A stretch of DNA of 64,000 nt, from assembly GCF_026262505.1 (NCBI RefSeq), contig NC_067205.1:21981585-22045584 (forward strand), in the 5' to 3' direction. The DNA comes from Trichomonas vaginalis G3. Lineage: Eukaryota > Parabasalia > Trichomonadida > Trichomonadidae. Positions 1 to 9,906 of the stretch are shown one piece after another. The position numbers and the translations under genes were made by a program. The notes beneath the pieces are model-generated. The model had not been told where the DNA came from, did no database searches, and was given only the letters and a program-made list of their open reading frames with translations. Position 1 is the first letter of the stretch. Each line of letters begins with the position of its first letter.

Positions 1-101
1 GATTGACGGTTACGAATCTTGATCCACTCATTTTCATACGAATTAAAAAAATAAATTATTCAAAAAATGTAAGACATGAATTTTTAAAGTTTATTTTTCA
101 T

Positions 102-689
102 TCATGAATGATAATTATATCTGATTTCTTTTACTCTCTCGTATATACTAGATTTGAAGAATTCAGAACATTTCCCATAATCTCCTAAATGTTTTCTTAT
201 CCCTAACGTGTGCCAGTTATTATATGAAACTGAATAAACTTTATCTTTATCTTTACACCTTTCATCACTTCCAATATATTTATATCTCAGTTTTGATTTA
301 GCATTTTCATATTCATTAGCGTTTAATAATTCACAGTCTTCCTTTTTAAATTGATGTTTAAGATATTCAGGATTTAATACTCTACGTTTATATGCTCCTA
401 ACTTAGTCCTAAAGGTTTTTCTACAAAATTTAGGAATTCCATCCTCTTGAATGTCATCAATGATTTCCATTTCATTATTTTCAATTTCTTCTTCTCGTTT
501 ATGAGGTCTTTGATTATGACTCCATTGATTCCATGAAATTAAATATTCTTTATCATTATATTTATACCTCATTAGCTTATTTTGGCTTTCATATTCATTT
601 AATAATTCACAATCTTCATTTTTAAATTGAAGTTTAACCCATTCAGGATTTAAACAATGTTTAATTAATCGCGGAATATCTGACATCAT
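102..689 (-). CDS. Polinton-borne protein with two copies of a DNA-binding-like repeat
   Basis: This is a 195-residue protein inside the Polinton end, read inward from the terminus. It contains the same 50 to 60 residue module twice, near residues 14-66 and 106-172. Each module runs LNPEW/Y, a QFK.EDCELLN block, a KLRYKY-type strand and a final aromatic W. The pattern (basic start, CELL core, K-x-R-Y-K strand, closing W) resembles the short repeats appended to phage and giant-virus homing endonucleases, but without their zinc cysteines. That link is inference; DNA binding is plausible, not shown. The gene starts ATGATG, so 689 and 686 are equally good starts. A shortened remnant of its start lies by the left ends of the other two Polintons (near 24,625 and 59,228). 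Confidence 0.6.
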   Translation of the reverse strand: MMSDIPRLIKHCLNPEWVKLQFKNEDCELLNEYESQNKLMRYKYNDKEYLISWNQWSHNQRPHKREEEIENNEMEIIDDIQEDGIPKFCRKTFRTKLGAYKRRVLNPEYLKHQFKKEDCELLNANEYENAKSKLRYKYIGSDERCKDKDKVYSVSYNNWHTLGIRKHLGDYGKCSEFFKSSIYERVKEIRYNYHS

Positions 690-812
690 CTATATATAGC
701 TTCTTTTATAAAAGATAAAAAAATAAATTATTTTAAAATTAATGTTAATTTTTTAATGTGTTTAGTATATAAATATTTTAATGCATCGTCTATATATAGA
801 TGTTACAAAAAA

Positions 813-841
813 AGTCACACAACCCGCACTCATATACTACT
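813..841. repeat. Polinton terminal inverted repeat tip (right end)
   Basis: These 29 bases are the exact reverse complement of the first 29 bases of the complete Polinton (23,959 onward). They mark the outer boundary of the truncated element at the left of the window. Confidence 0.9.
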
Positions 842-1326
842 AACGTCTCAAATTTTTTTCAATTTTTTCCGAATTGTATAAATTTTTCTTCTTTTTAACC
901 TTAGATTTCTCACTTCCAGTATAAATGAACGATAACAAAAAGTCTCTATTAAGAATTATTACAACGATTTATTATGAATATGGTTTATTTTTTGAAGATT
1001 ATTTTTATAATTTTTGCTTGTTGAGCGACATTGAAGAATTTGAGGATATTTATTTATTGTTCTATTGTTATTGCTTAATCGGGTTTGCTCAATGACATTG
1101 AAATATTCGTAGATATGAATTCAAAATATACTTTAAGTAATGTAACCAATTCCTGTTGAAAAAACTCTTGAAAATGGATCACAAAAAATTAAAACCTAGC
1201 TCCAATTGTATTAGAATTCCCGAAATCAATGATTTCAACGAAACTAGGCAATTTTAACAGCCGAAACTTAAAAAGATAAATATATATGAAAAACCTAGAT
1301 ATTTATTAAATAAAATTTCAAAGCAT
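842..1326. other. Gene-free stretch
   Basis: AT-rich sequence between the Polinton end and the 3' end of the tetraspanin-like gene. I see no open frame of note, no repeat and no RNA gene. Confidence 0.6.
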
Positions 1327-1923
1327 TTAATTTTCAGAATCCTTGTGACCTGTTTCACAGAAGAAGATGATCATTGGAACAAGTAATATTAATGAAACAA
1401 CCCAAATTACAACGAAAACAATGAGCCAGTTCTTGCAAGCAGTTGTGATGTGGTAAACGAGGTTGTCAATTCTTGGATCGCAACATTTATTATTAGGATC
1501 ATTGCATGTTCCAGTTTCTCGCAATCCTAGGCAGTCCCAGGCGCCTGCATAATCCTTATAATTCGTTGCGTTTTCGAATTTCTGTAAGAATGTTTTCTTA
1601 ACTGATTCATTTTTAGTTGTATAGGAAATGATGATGCAAACCAATATAAACGCAGGTATTTGCAGCACGCCTGAAATACCTAAGAAAATAATTGTCCATT
1701 CGAATGAGAAAGAAAGGACGGCTGTGACGACTGATAATGTTAAGAAAATTGATGCAAATAAGCCAACGTTCTTCCATGATTTTCCGAGTGTTTCTTCGAT
1801 TAATTGATCGTTTACAAGGCTATACCAATGAGACATGAAGACTGTGAGACCTACAAGACCGAAGGTCAATGCTAAGCCTATAATTGCAAATGTAAGATTA
1901 ATAGCAAACTGCTTTATATCCAT
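1327..1923 (-). CDS. Tetraspanin-like four-pass membrane protein
   Basis: A 198-residue protein with four hydrophobic segments at about residues 7-30, 52-72, 76-100 and 164-189. The first two flank a short loop. The last two flank a loop of about 65 residues holding Cys131, Cys140, the pair Cys147-Cys148 and Cys163. That layout (small loop, large extracellular loop with a CC pair, short cytoplasmic tail) is the tetraspanin plan. The usual CCG motif reads CCD here, as in divergent protist members. Trichomonad tetraspanins sit at the cell surface and in extracellular vesicles and take part in clumping and adherence. The start ATG at 1921-1923 lies about 35 bases downstream of an AACGGTTAT box. 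The gene stands alone; PP4 follows upstream on the same strand. Confidence 0.75.
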   Translation of the reverse strand: MDIKQFAINLTFAIIGLALTFGLVGLTVFMSHWYSLVNDQLIEETLGKSWKNVGLFASIFLTLSVVTAVLSFSFEWTIIFLGISGVLQIPAFILVCIIISYTTKNESVKKTFLQKFENATNYKDYAGAWDCLGLRETGTCNDPNNKCCDPRIDNLVYHITTACKNWLIVFVVIWVVSLILLVPMIIFFCETGHKDSEN

Positions 1924-1957
1924 TTATAAATATTTGAAAGATTTACAAAAATTTACA

Positions 1958-1966
1958 ATAACCGTT
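1958..1966 (-). promoter_or_regulatory. Myb-like core promoter box AACGGTTAT
   Basis: Read on the gene strand the bases are AACGGTTAT, 35 to 43 bases before the tetraspanin ATG. The same box with the same flank (GGTTATTGTAAA) stands before the kinase gene at 7,410. Trichomonad core promoters are known to use a Myb-type site near the start of transcription; assigning this box to that class is inference. Confidence 0.45.
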
Positions 1967-2808
1967 CGAAAAGAAATCAGATATATATTCTTTGATACTT
2001 CAAAAATAATTATTCATTAGAAAATAACTTGATCAGATTTGAATGGTTGACAAAATGTCAAATTTTTCGAAACTCCATTCAAGAATTGCTAAACCTTATG
2101 TTTAGTTTAGACATACTATATTAATTGCTGGATTATCACCTCGTTCATGAAGTATTGTGAAATAAACACCTAATTCCTAATTTAGTTTCATCTAAACTAT
2201 TGATTTGAGAAATAATTGTTTATGAAACAAAGAATTTGCTTGCAGTGGTAAGCAAGATTAAGAATATCCAAGCATTAATAAATGATTTGCTAAGAAATTG
2301 CATATCTCATTCATAGTTATTAGATTTTATAATATGATTAGTTCTAACTGTATCAATATATTACATATATCTTTTGATTTAGTTGTCAAGTGCTATAACC
2401 TGAATGATTATGATCTCAATTATTTTTGAAACTGTCTTTAATCAATGAATCAAACACACATTCTTTATTTAAAGCATTTCTTATAATATTAAACCTGGAT
2501 ATTGCAATAATAATTTTCAATATTTTTCAGATTTTGATCAATAATTTGTTTTGAGAGGAATGATAGATATAAATATTTGAGACAAATAACTGAGTGCCAT
2601 TGTCTTTTGACTTAAATACAAAAAACTATTAATTTGGTCAGTTGATAATCTCAAAAAATAACGAAAAATGATCAATAGAGTAATACTCATATAATACGTA
2701 GTATCCATACAAAACATATATTAAGTGTAAAAATAACTTTTTTTCAATTTCAAAATAAAAAACTTCATATATTTAATTCATGAACCTTGTATAGAGTTAT
2801 TAAATAGA
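1967..2808. other. Gene-free stretch
   Basis: AT-rich spacer between the tetraspanin-like gene's promoter region and the 3' end of PP4. No convincing open frame, repeat or RNA gene seen. Confidence 0.6.
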
Positions 2809-3732
2809 TTAGAGGAAATAGTCAGGAAGAGTACGCTCAGGAACTCCGCCTTGTTCGCTTTGTGGAGCAGCATCGAAAATCTTGAAGCTCTTATTCATTG
2901 TATCATCGCATTCGAGGACTGAGGCCACATTACCACTTCTGTAACAGTAGTTAGGAGCACTCCAGACTGTAACGAGTTGCTGATCGAACATCATCTTAAA
3001 TCCTTCCATAACTAACTGATGGGAACGTGCTATAAGTTCCAAATTATTTAAGTGATTGAACTGGCTAACAACATCAGGTCCGAATATATAACCAGCGCCT
3101 CTTGGAGAGATTGTAAATCCTTCAATCTCTTCAGGATCACTCCAAAGAAGATCTGATATTGGTCCTGTATGAGGAATTTCTTGGCGACGTTCGAGTAATT
3201 TAAGCTGATCGAGAGAGCTAATTGCAGGCGATAGACCTCCATGGACGCAGAAGAGTTTGTTTTCAACGACCGCTGAGAGTGTAAGGCAGTCAAATACATC
3301 AGTGCATAATTTCCAAACGTTTGGATTTCCGTATTTTCTAAGGCATTCATCGTAAAAACCGTAGGCCTGTGTTGTCTGTCTTGATTCGTGATTTCCACGA
3401 AGGAGTGTCATACGACTTGGGTAGCGAACTTTAAGAGCAAGAAGAAGAAGGAATGTTTCCAAAGAATAAAAGCCTCTATCGACATAATCTCCCATAAAGA
3501 GGTAGTTGGTTTCTGGAGGGTGACCACCAACAAAGAAGAGCTCGCGCAGATCATAGAACTGGCCATGAATATCACCACATACTGTTACAGGCGCAGGAAC
3601 AAATTTCACCGTAGGTTCATCTGCTAATACCTCTATCGCCTTCTGGCAAAGAACCTGAACTTCGCCTTCAGTTGGGTATTCACACCTCTTTAGCTTCTCA
3701 ATCAACTGATCGAGTTCAGAGAGCCAGCTCAT
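2809..3732 (-). CDS. PP4C: Serine/threonine protein phosphatase 4 catalytic subunit
   Basis: A 307-residue metallophosphatase, the same length as human PP4C. All PPP-family signatures are present: GDIHGQ, GDYVDRG, RGNHES, then [21 protein letters not shown] and SAPNYCYR. The N-terminus ([12 protein letters not shown]) and the segment ending in LVMEG match PP4 more closely than PP2A or PP6. The last residues, DYFL, are the conserved tail whose terminal leucine is carboxymethylated in PP2A and PP4. The enzyme removes phosphate from Ser/Thr and in other eukaryotes acts with PP4R2/R3 partners in DNA repair and centrosome control. I start it at the ATG at 3730-3732: upstream in-frame codons are lysine-rich junk, and an AACCGT box lies just before it. 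Confidence 0.93.
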   Translation of the reverse strand: MSWLSELDQLIEKLKRCEYPTEGEVQVLCQKAIEVLADEPTVKFVPAPVTVCGDIHGQFYDLRELFFVGGHPPETNYLFMGDYVDRGFYSLETFLLLLALKVRYPSRMTLLRGNHESRQTTQAYGFYDECLRKYGNPNVWKLCTDVFDCLTLSAVVENKLFCVHGGLSPAISSLDQLKLLERRQEIPHTGPISDLLWSDPEEIEGFTISPRGAGYIFGPDVVSQFNHLNNLELIARSHQLVMEGFKMMFDQQLVTVWSAPNYCYRSGNVASVLECDDTMNKSFKIFDAAPQSEQGGVPERTLPDYFL

Positions 3733-3743
3733 TTCAATTATAA

Positions 3744-3752
3744 AAACGGTTT
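3744..3752 (-). promoter_or_regulatory. AACCGT box before PP4
   Basis: The gene strand reads AAACCGTTT, about 12 to 20 bases upstream of the PP4 start codon. The same core in the same setting stands before the CHMP4-like gene at 22,271. Function is inferred from this recurrence. Confidence 0.4.
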
Positions 3753-4373
3753 CAAATAAAAAACATTTTTTTCTTTTCAATCAAAAAATTACGTTTTTTT
3801 CCCTTTTACATTTTGTAAAAGATATGTGGCAGGATTATTGACATATTGATTATTCCTTATCATTGATCGTTGATTTACGAGACGAAGTTTTGAATGAAAA
3901 AAATCAAACTTTAGAAAAAAAATTAGCAATGAAATTAAAATTCGATAAGGATTTCCTTGTTTGAGATACTGACTGTACTTATCGCTTGCTTGTGTTGAGT
4001 GAAATGAGCACATTCCCATCCATTGGACCTACCAAGAATTTCCTGATTTTTTCAATTCCATGAAAAATAGAATTGCCTTCATCCTTACTATAGAAAGTTT
4101 TGTTACGTGCAAATCATATGATTAATGTGAATACTAACCAATTCTTTAATCCAATGAAAAATTATTTCTATCTGCTTTGTTTAGATCTAAGTATTTACAA
4201 GGAAGGTTCATATAGAATTTCTCATAAACATCATAGATTATAAAACCAAATTAAGAAAAAACTTGATAATTTAATAATTCATACAATAAAGCGAATATAT
4301 AAATACTGTGCTTAAATTAATAGTATGTATTGATGCTTTTTACACCAGTATGGCTTTTTATAAGCATTACTCG
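3753..4373. other. Gene-free stretch
   Basis: AT-rich spacer. A 76-codon open frame at 3,789-4,019 has no recognisable features and low-complexity composition, so I do not call it. Confidence 0.55.
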
Positions 4374-5732
4374 TTAATATGCCTTTGAATGACCCGATAT
4401 CTTAGATATTCTTTTTGCAAACATTGTTGTACATAACAATGTTTTGAAAGACATGGGCCTTTTAGAAATTTCAGGAAGATTCTTAATAATTTGCTTTTGA
4501 GTTCTGAGAGATTGTAATCTTTCTGCTAATTTCCTATTTCCGACAGATGTCAAGCATGCTTCTTCTATTGCCACTCGAAGATCGATATCATTCGCCGGAT
4601 TATTCTCAAAACCCATCAATCCTGCATACAGGCTTCGAGCCCATTTTTGCCAAACTCCTTCATTTCCGCATTTAGACAAGTTACTAGTTTGTCTCTTAAG
4701 TATCGTTTGTGTTTCTTTCAATTTTTTGCTTAATTTATAGATTGCACGGTCAGTTAAATCTACGTAATCTGTGAAAAGACCATTATCTATACCTGTTCGT
4801 TCCCGAGCTAAAATGAGATTATCTGCAAGTTGCTCACTCTTATCAATAAACGAGTCAAAAGAAAATTCCATGTTGTTTTGGCCAAATGCTTTACAAAGTT
4901 TGAGATAAACTGGTTCTAGTATATCTTTAACTTCTGTATCTCTATTCTTGAATCCAATAAGTTGATCTTTCTTGGCTTCTTCGAGTTCTTCCATTGTTTC
5001 AATAATTTTATTTGAGTAATTTGTTAATATAGATGTAATTACAGTCTCTTGCAAAAGCATATCTTTTAACTCATTTGGATCCAGTGTATCTGTAGCCAAA
5101 AGTTCTTTCATGACTTCAGCTCTTTCTTCCAAGTTAATTTCGCAACCAAGAACATTTGCAATTGATCCATATGGAAGAGCCTCCACTTCTTCATCAGAAA
5201 CTTTTGATACAAGACTCTCAGTTCTCTGAGCCATCTCAAATAAAATATCTTTTGTTTGGGCAGTAATTTCTTCATTTTCTTGATAATCATCCATCAATAA
5301 GAGATTACGGTATTCAGAATGAGTGCTAATACGAACAAGAAGAAGAGCATGACCAAATAATTGTGAACGAAGTCTTGAAATCACATCTTTATCTTTTTTA
5401 GAGCATGCGTAATCAATATTAAGAAGCTGATATAATGAAGAATACTTAACATTATAATCTGGCTCTTCAAGTAAATTGTTTAATAATTCGTTTCTTTCTT
5501 CATCTTTCGAATTTTCGAGTAGCTCTGACATGAAATTATTTGTATTTTGCTCAATAATGTCTATATTTCCTTTGAGAGTTGAAATTAATTTATCTTTTTG
5601 CTCGATTATATTTTTGAGTGTCTGAATTGTCTTTTTTAAAGCATCGAGTTGGTCTTTTTGATTTGTTGTAATGATGTCATCGCAGATATCTGCTGTTGCA
5701 TTTAAGTCATCGGCAAGGGTACTAAAGTTCAT
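4374..5732 (-). CDS. Coiled-coil protein of unknown function
   Basis: A 452-residue acidic, mainly helical protein. A heptad-rich coiled coil covers about residues 15-75, with strings of K, I, L and E. Further helical segments follow, and a basic C-terminus of about 70 residues ends in KISGHSKAY. No domain is recognisable. I chose the ATG at 5730-5732 rather than an upstream one because the gene strand reads TTTTCATTCAAAAATG there, which fits a trichomonad initiator (TCAYW) a few bases before the start; the upstream extension is hydrophobic, low-complexity sequence. Codon use looks like that of the neighbouring genes. It could be a structural or cytoskeletal protein, but nothing in the sequence decides this. 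Confidence 0.7.
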   Translation of the reverse strand: MNFSTLADDLNATADICDDIITTNQKDQLDALKKTIQTLKNIIEQKDKLISTLKGNIDIIEQNTNNFMSELLENSKDEERNELLNNLLEEPDYNVKYSSLYQLLNIDYACSKKDKDVISRLRSQLFGHALLLVRISTHSEYRNLLLMDDYQENEEITAQTKDILFEMAQRTESLVSKVSDEEVEALPYGSIANVLGCEINLEERAEVMKELLATDTLDPNELKDMLLQETVITSILTNYSNKIIETMEELEEAKKDQLIGFKNRDTEVKDILEPVYLKLCKAFGQNNMEFSFDSFIDKSEQLADNLILARERTGIDNGLFTDYVDLTDRAIYKLSKKLKETQTILKRQTSNLSKCGNEGVWQKWARSLYAGLMGFENNPANDIDLRVAIEEACLTSVGNRKLAERLQSLRTQKQIIKNLPEISKRPMSFKTLLCTTMFAKRISKISGHSKAY

Positions 5733-6462
5733 TTTTGAATGAAAATAAACGTCTTTTTCTCCCTCCTGATTGATATGCTTCCAAATGTTACAAATATTAA
5801 AAGAAAACATGATATAAAGGATGCAAATAATCTTTGATAAGAAGAATGAATTGATTTTGAGCAATTGGCAAACAAAATATTCTGAATTTGGTTATTTATT
5901 GGATATACTATATCTGGTATTATTTATTAATAGATACAATGACGTTTTGCATCATTGTACATGTGATTTTGCATATTTTTATGATCAAAACATTAAATGT
6001 CGTTTTTGAGCTTTCAAATATATGCTAGCTCAATATTGCTTACAATGGATTTCATGATTCAGCCACTCAATCCTGCATAATCGAATCATAAACTTTGTGG
6101 TTTGTTATTAATTGAAACAAACACTAATTAACAAATAGGATTTGCATATTATACTATAAGTATGCAAAAAATGCTAATTATGATTGTTAATCAACGGATA
6201 AATTTGGATCATCAATTTGATTTCAGTTAAAAACTTTGGACAACTTGCATGTAATCATAGATATTCAAACAGAGAATAATGTCAAACGATATAAGGGAGA
6301 AACAACGACGGAAAAAATTCGATCGCTTTATTATCTTCACCGTTAGATTTAGAAAATTCAAAAATTTATAATTACTCATATCTTCTATGATATAAAGAAT
6401 ATTTATTACAAAAAAATAATAAAGTAACGTAAAAAAATAAACAATATAAAAAACAAATATAA
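5733..6462. other. Gene-free stretch
   Basis: AT-rich sequence upstream of the coiled-coil gene and downstream of the kinase gene. A short plus-strand open frame at 5,821-6,009 lacks any feature of a gene. Confidence 0.55.
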
Positions 6463-7410
6463 TTACTTAGTAATGCAATTAATATGTATCTTGTTAGCTT
6501 TGTTTGTAATTAACGCAGCTTGATTCTGGAGACTAATATTAATTTTTCCTTTCTGTATTTTCGGTTTAACTATTAAATTGTGAGCACGTGCTGAGTTATT
6601 TCCTATTTTATCTGTTGATTTGGTAATAGCGTTCATGAAATATGGCATTTGCAAAAGATCTAATGCATCTGGTCTACTATTGGGGTCTATATCTAAACAT
6701 TTCCTAATTACGAAGCGTAGTTGTGGATCTGAGATCTTATTTTCATTATAAATTCCGCTCTGAATTTTTTCTATTGTTGTGTAAGGATCATCTGCTTGAA
6801 ATGGATATGTGTTAGTTGTCATGTAAAACATGAGGACACCAAGTGACCAGATATCAGCTTTCACAGGATTATACTCTTTTTCGGAAAATATTTCTGGTGC
6901 TTGATATAATTTTGTGCCTTCGCGTTGTGAAGTTAATGGTGGGTCTGTAAGAATCACAGATTTGCTAAAGTCATTAATTTTCACTCGGTTATATTTGTCT
7001 ACGAGGAAATTCGATGGTTTAATATCGCAATGTGCAATACCATTATCGTGACATGCTCTAACGCATCTTGTAACATTAAATAACATATTGCATAACTCTT
7101 CACCGCGTATCGAACGTTTTTCTTTGAGCAATGTGTCTAAATCTTTAGGGCAATATTCCATCATTAAATAACTAAAGCCTTGAAACTTATAGATTTGATA
7201 TAGACTAACAATATTTGGATCATCGATAGCTTCCAAGCAACGCAATTCTGACTCAGAAAGCATGTCCTCTGGAATCGTTTTAAGGGCAAAACTCATCTTG
7301 TAATTAGGTGAGTAAACTTGGTAAATAACTCCTCGACTGAGGTGTGTAATTAAATCTTGATACATAACACCAATAGATTCGAGGAACTGGCTTTCGGTTG
7401 TGATATTCAT
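6463..7410 (-). CDS. Serine/threonine protein kinase with DFS in place of DFG
   Basis: A 315-residue protein that is almost only a kinase domain. Visible motifs are the ATP-anchoring lysine in FALK (Lys44), the catalytic loop HCDIKPSN (residues 127-134, catalytic Asp129), the metal motif DFS (147-149), YQAPE (169-173) and DIWSLG (186-191). The glycine-rich loop is degenerate (SRGVIYQVY). The family DFG reads DFS, keeping the Asp that binds magnesium, so activity is possible but unproven. Type and length fit the large CAMK-like kinase set of trichomonads. The tail after residue 265 is basic and has no domain. The start ATG at 7408-7410 follows an AACGGTTAT box at 7,431. Confidence 0.85.
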   Translation of the reverse strand: MNITTESQFLESIGVMYQDLITHLSRGVIYQVYSPNYKMSFALKTIPEDMLSESELRCLEAIDDPNIVSLYQIYKFQGFSYLMMEYCPKDLDTLLKEKRSIRGEELCNMLFNVTRCVRACHDNGIAHCDIKPSNFLVDKYNRVKINDFSKSVILTDPPLTSQREGTKLYQAPEIFSEKEYNPVKADIWSLGVLMFYMTTNTYPFQADDPYTTIEKIQSGIYNENKISDPQLRFVIRKCLDIDPNSRPDALDLLQMPYFMNAITKSTDKIGNNSARAHNLIVKPKIQKGKINISLQNQAALITNKANKIHINCITK

Positions 7411-7430
7411 ATATTAATATAATCTTTACA

Positions 7431-7440
7431 ATAACCGTTT
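7431..7440 (-). promoter_or_regulatory. Myb-like core promoter box AACGGTTAT before the kinase
   Basis: The gene strand reads AAACGGTTAT and continues TGTAAAG, matching the tetraspanin upstream box including its right flank. It lies 21 to 30 bases before the kinase ATG. Confidence 0.45.
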
Positions 7441-8284
7441 TATAAAATTTAAATTTCTCAATATATAATGAGATGGTATCAAAAGGAAAAATATATTTTA
7501 TATGTTTTTTGAATTTTTTTGGCCTGGTAATTATCCTACAGGTAAATTTCGGTTCAGGTATTAATAATCCAAGGAAATAAATTTGCAAATTTGCTATTTA
7601 TTTCAATTGAAAAATTTTTGTTGAAATATTTGTGGGACCATTGAAAACTTTAATTTAGAGAGATCAAATCATAAATTCGTTTGTACAAATGGTTCAAGTA
7701 ATTACTGATCGATTGCCTCATACAATTTTGTTAGAGATTTAATTTTTGAATAGTTTACTATTTATTCTCTTTCAATCATATTGTGAGAGGTAAATTGAAT
7801 GCATCTGAATTCTCAACTGTTTCACCTTATTATTATATTAATATTTAATCGGGACAGAGATTAAGATGCTAATTTGGTTTTCATTTTCATTTTACGACAA
7901 AGAAATAAATCTCCTATAAAATGAAATAAATTATGCAAGTACTTATTATCTGGCGCACTACAAGTGTTGAAGTTTTGATTGAATTCAAAATAATTTTTTT
8001 CAAAAAAAGTTCAGCAGTACTGTAATTATTGTTTTTTTAAAAAATTCAATTCAAAATTGATAATAGAATGTACTCAATATTAAATTCTTCGTTTTATTTT
8101 TGTAAAAAAATTCCAAATTCAAGATAAAAAATAAAAAAGTATCATTATTTTAATAAAATTCATGAATAATTAGCTGTTGATGACTATCCAAATTCCTTAA
8201 AATCTTTCTGTTCGAATAAATTGTTTCGATTTCCAAAAAATCTTAATTCTCATAATCTCTTTACTACAAAATGATTTAAAACGT
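7441..8284. other. Gene-free stretch
   Basis: AT-rich spacer up to the first MITE-like element. No feature seen. Confidence 0.6.
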
Positions 8285-9330
8285 TTAAGGGTGCACACGA
8301 GAGGATCATGTAAACTTCAGAATTTAGAACCTTATTTTTAGGCATTATCTTGGCTACCTATTTAGGCTCGAAAAGCAAAAAATATCAACAAATACAACTT
8401 GACTCCATTATGACCCTTTCATGGAGGTAGTTTTTATCCGCTAGTATTTTCCCTTTGAATCTCTTTACAATTCGAAATCAAATTCAAAACTCAGTAGAAG
8501 AAAGGAAGAATCGACTTACTACGGTTGTAATACGAATAAATACATATATTTAATTATTTTTATTTACATAATAATTGTTTGAAGCTCATATTCCAACAAA
8601 TTTTTAAATAAAAACATTAAAATGTTGAAAATGTTCATATATTTTAATAGGGTTTTGGCACTTTATTGAGGAATTACTACATACATAGTCGAACTGAACT
8701 TGATATTTTGAAATTTAAATTATTTATCAAAATTAAAATTTAACTTGAAATTTATAATTATTTAGTCATATTTTGCATAATTCTAAGTAGATTTTGTAAA
8801 AAATCAAGAAAGAAAAATTTTAACGTGCTTTATTTTTTCTTTTTTATAATAATACATATTATTATATAATTAACATATTCATAATGTTTCACCCTTTCAA
8901 AAATATAATCCTCCTCCTCTCAAATAAACGTACATACAGGTGGCCTCTTTTTTCAAAAAATTAAAATTTGAAATTTTGGGCTCAAATATTAGAGATTTTT
9001 TCAACCTTCAACGATATATGTTGTCTATATCAGAGCTCCTTTCTTTTTGATACTTAACATTGTTCCTAAATCTTAGCCGTTAAGGCTGTTCTGAAAATAT
9101 TTTTTTTTCGAAAAAATTCGAAAAAAATTCTTAAAATTCAAAAATCCCTTAATTCCTGAGGATTTTGGAAAAAAGTTTTTACATGAACATGTGTATATTA
9201 TATGAAGTATATTGATAAGGTAAAAATCAAATTTTATTGCATATTCATCGAGAAAATAAACTAACGAATCCCTCAAAATTGAGAGGGTAATCCTCCTCTC
9301 AAATAAACGTACATACGGGTGCACCCTTAA
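8285..9330 (+). mobile_element. TTAA-flanked MITE-like element, copy 1
   Basis: This 1,046-bp unit begins TTAAGGGTGCAC and ends with the reverse complement GTGCACCCTTAA, giving 12-bp terminal inverted repeats that include TTAA at both ends. A near-identical copy in the opposite orientation lies at 16,636-17,684; I saw only a handful of mismatches along the length. TTAA ends are the hallmark of piggyBac-type target sites, so the element is probably a non-autonomous DNA transposon of that kind. No transposase is encoded. The open frame shared by both copies near the right end has no recognisable domain. A stretch of about 30 bp near the 3' end (around 8,910-8,942) is repeated at 9,290-9,320. 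Confidence 0.8.
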
Positions 9331-9906
9331 AAATATGCGTTGAATAAACAAAGAAATGATACAGTCAAAGAATAAACATTTAAATACAATTTTTTTGGAA
9401 TTTAACAACTTATTCGTTATTGTTTGGAGCAGCATACGTGTTGTATGTTGCTGTCGTAAAGTTATTGTGATAGATGATGTAACTTTTTTATAAATGGTTC
9501 TATAATTTCGTCTACTGAAGCTATTGATGTAAATTAACTTGGGACATCATTAGTATAATTCTATTTGACTGTTAGAGAACGATTAAAGCCATTTACATGA
9601 TCAATCTCATTTTCAAAAAGATGACAAGTTTAGAATTAGTATCCATTGCATGCCGAAGCCAATCCATGACGTGATTGATGTTTTCACATATATTATACAT
9701 TAATTGGAACATATTTGACTCACTTTTTTCGGTGAAATTTTTCTGGAAAAAATTTTCTTTCGTTTCTCAATTTTTTGAATTTTTCTATCGTTTTCGATTC
9801 ATCAGATATAATATTAATAGCTGTGATTTCCAAAACATTTTTTTGCAGTTTATTTAAAATTTTGTTCTGGTGGAATTTTTATTGGGCGGCAAAGAACATA
9901 AAAAAT
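9331..9906. other. Gene-free stretch upstream of the Rab gene
   Basis: AT-rich sequence between the MITE and the Rab start. The Rab frame stays open upstream to 9,775, but those codons encode hydrophobic low-complexity residues and are not called coding. Confidence 0.55.

Larger units (their letters stand above)
1..841. mobile_element. Polinton/Maverick, right terminal part, cut by window edge
   Basis: The segment ends at 841 with the inverse of the 29-base terminus that opens the complete Polinton at 23,959 (AGTAGTATATGAG..., followed by the GGGTTGTGTGACT block). Directly inside it lies a 195-codon gene whose first codons also occur next to the left ends of the other two Polintons here. The rest of the element lies outside the window, so target duplication, length and overall state cannot be judged. 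The visible gene looks whole. Inside the first 30 to 40 bases the terminal sequence differs from the complete copy, so this is probably another subfamily. Confidence 0.85.

Noticed and set aside
5733-5864. N-terminal extension of the coiled-coil protein at 4,374
   Set aside because: A trichomonad initiator-like TTTTCATTC directly precedes the inner ATG, and the extension is low-complexity.
9073-9435. Open frame in MITE copy 1 (and 16,642-16,902 in copy 2) as a transposase
   Set aside because: Low-complexity Phe/Ile-rich translation, too short, no catalytic motif; it runs out of the element in copy 1.
9775-9906. N-terminal extension of the Rab protein
   Set aside because: Hydrophobic low-complexity codons with no counterpart in Rab proteins; the ATG at 9,907 gives the normal N-terminus.
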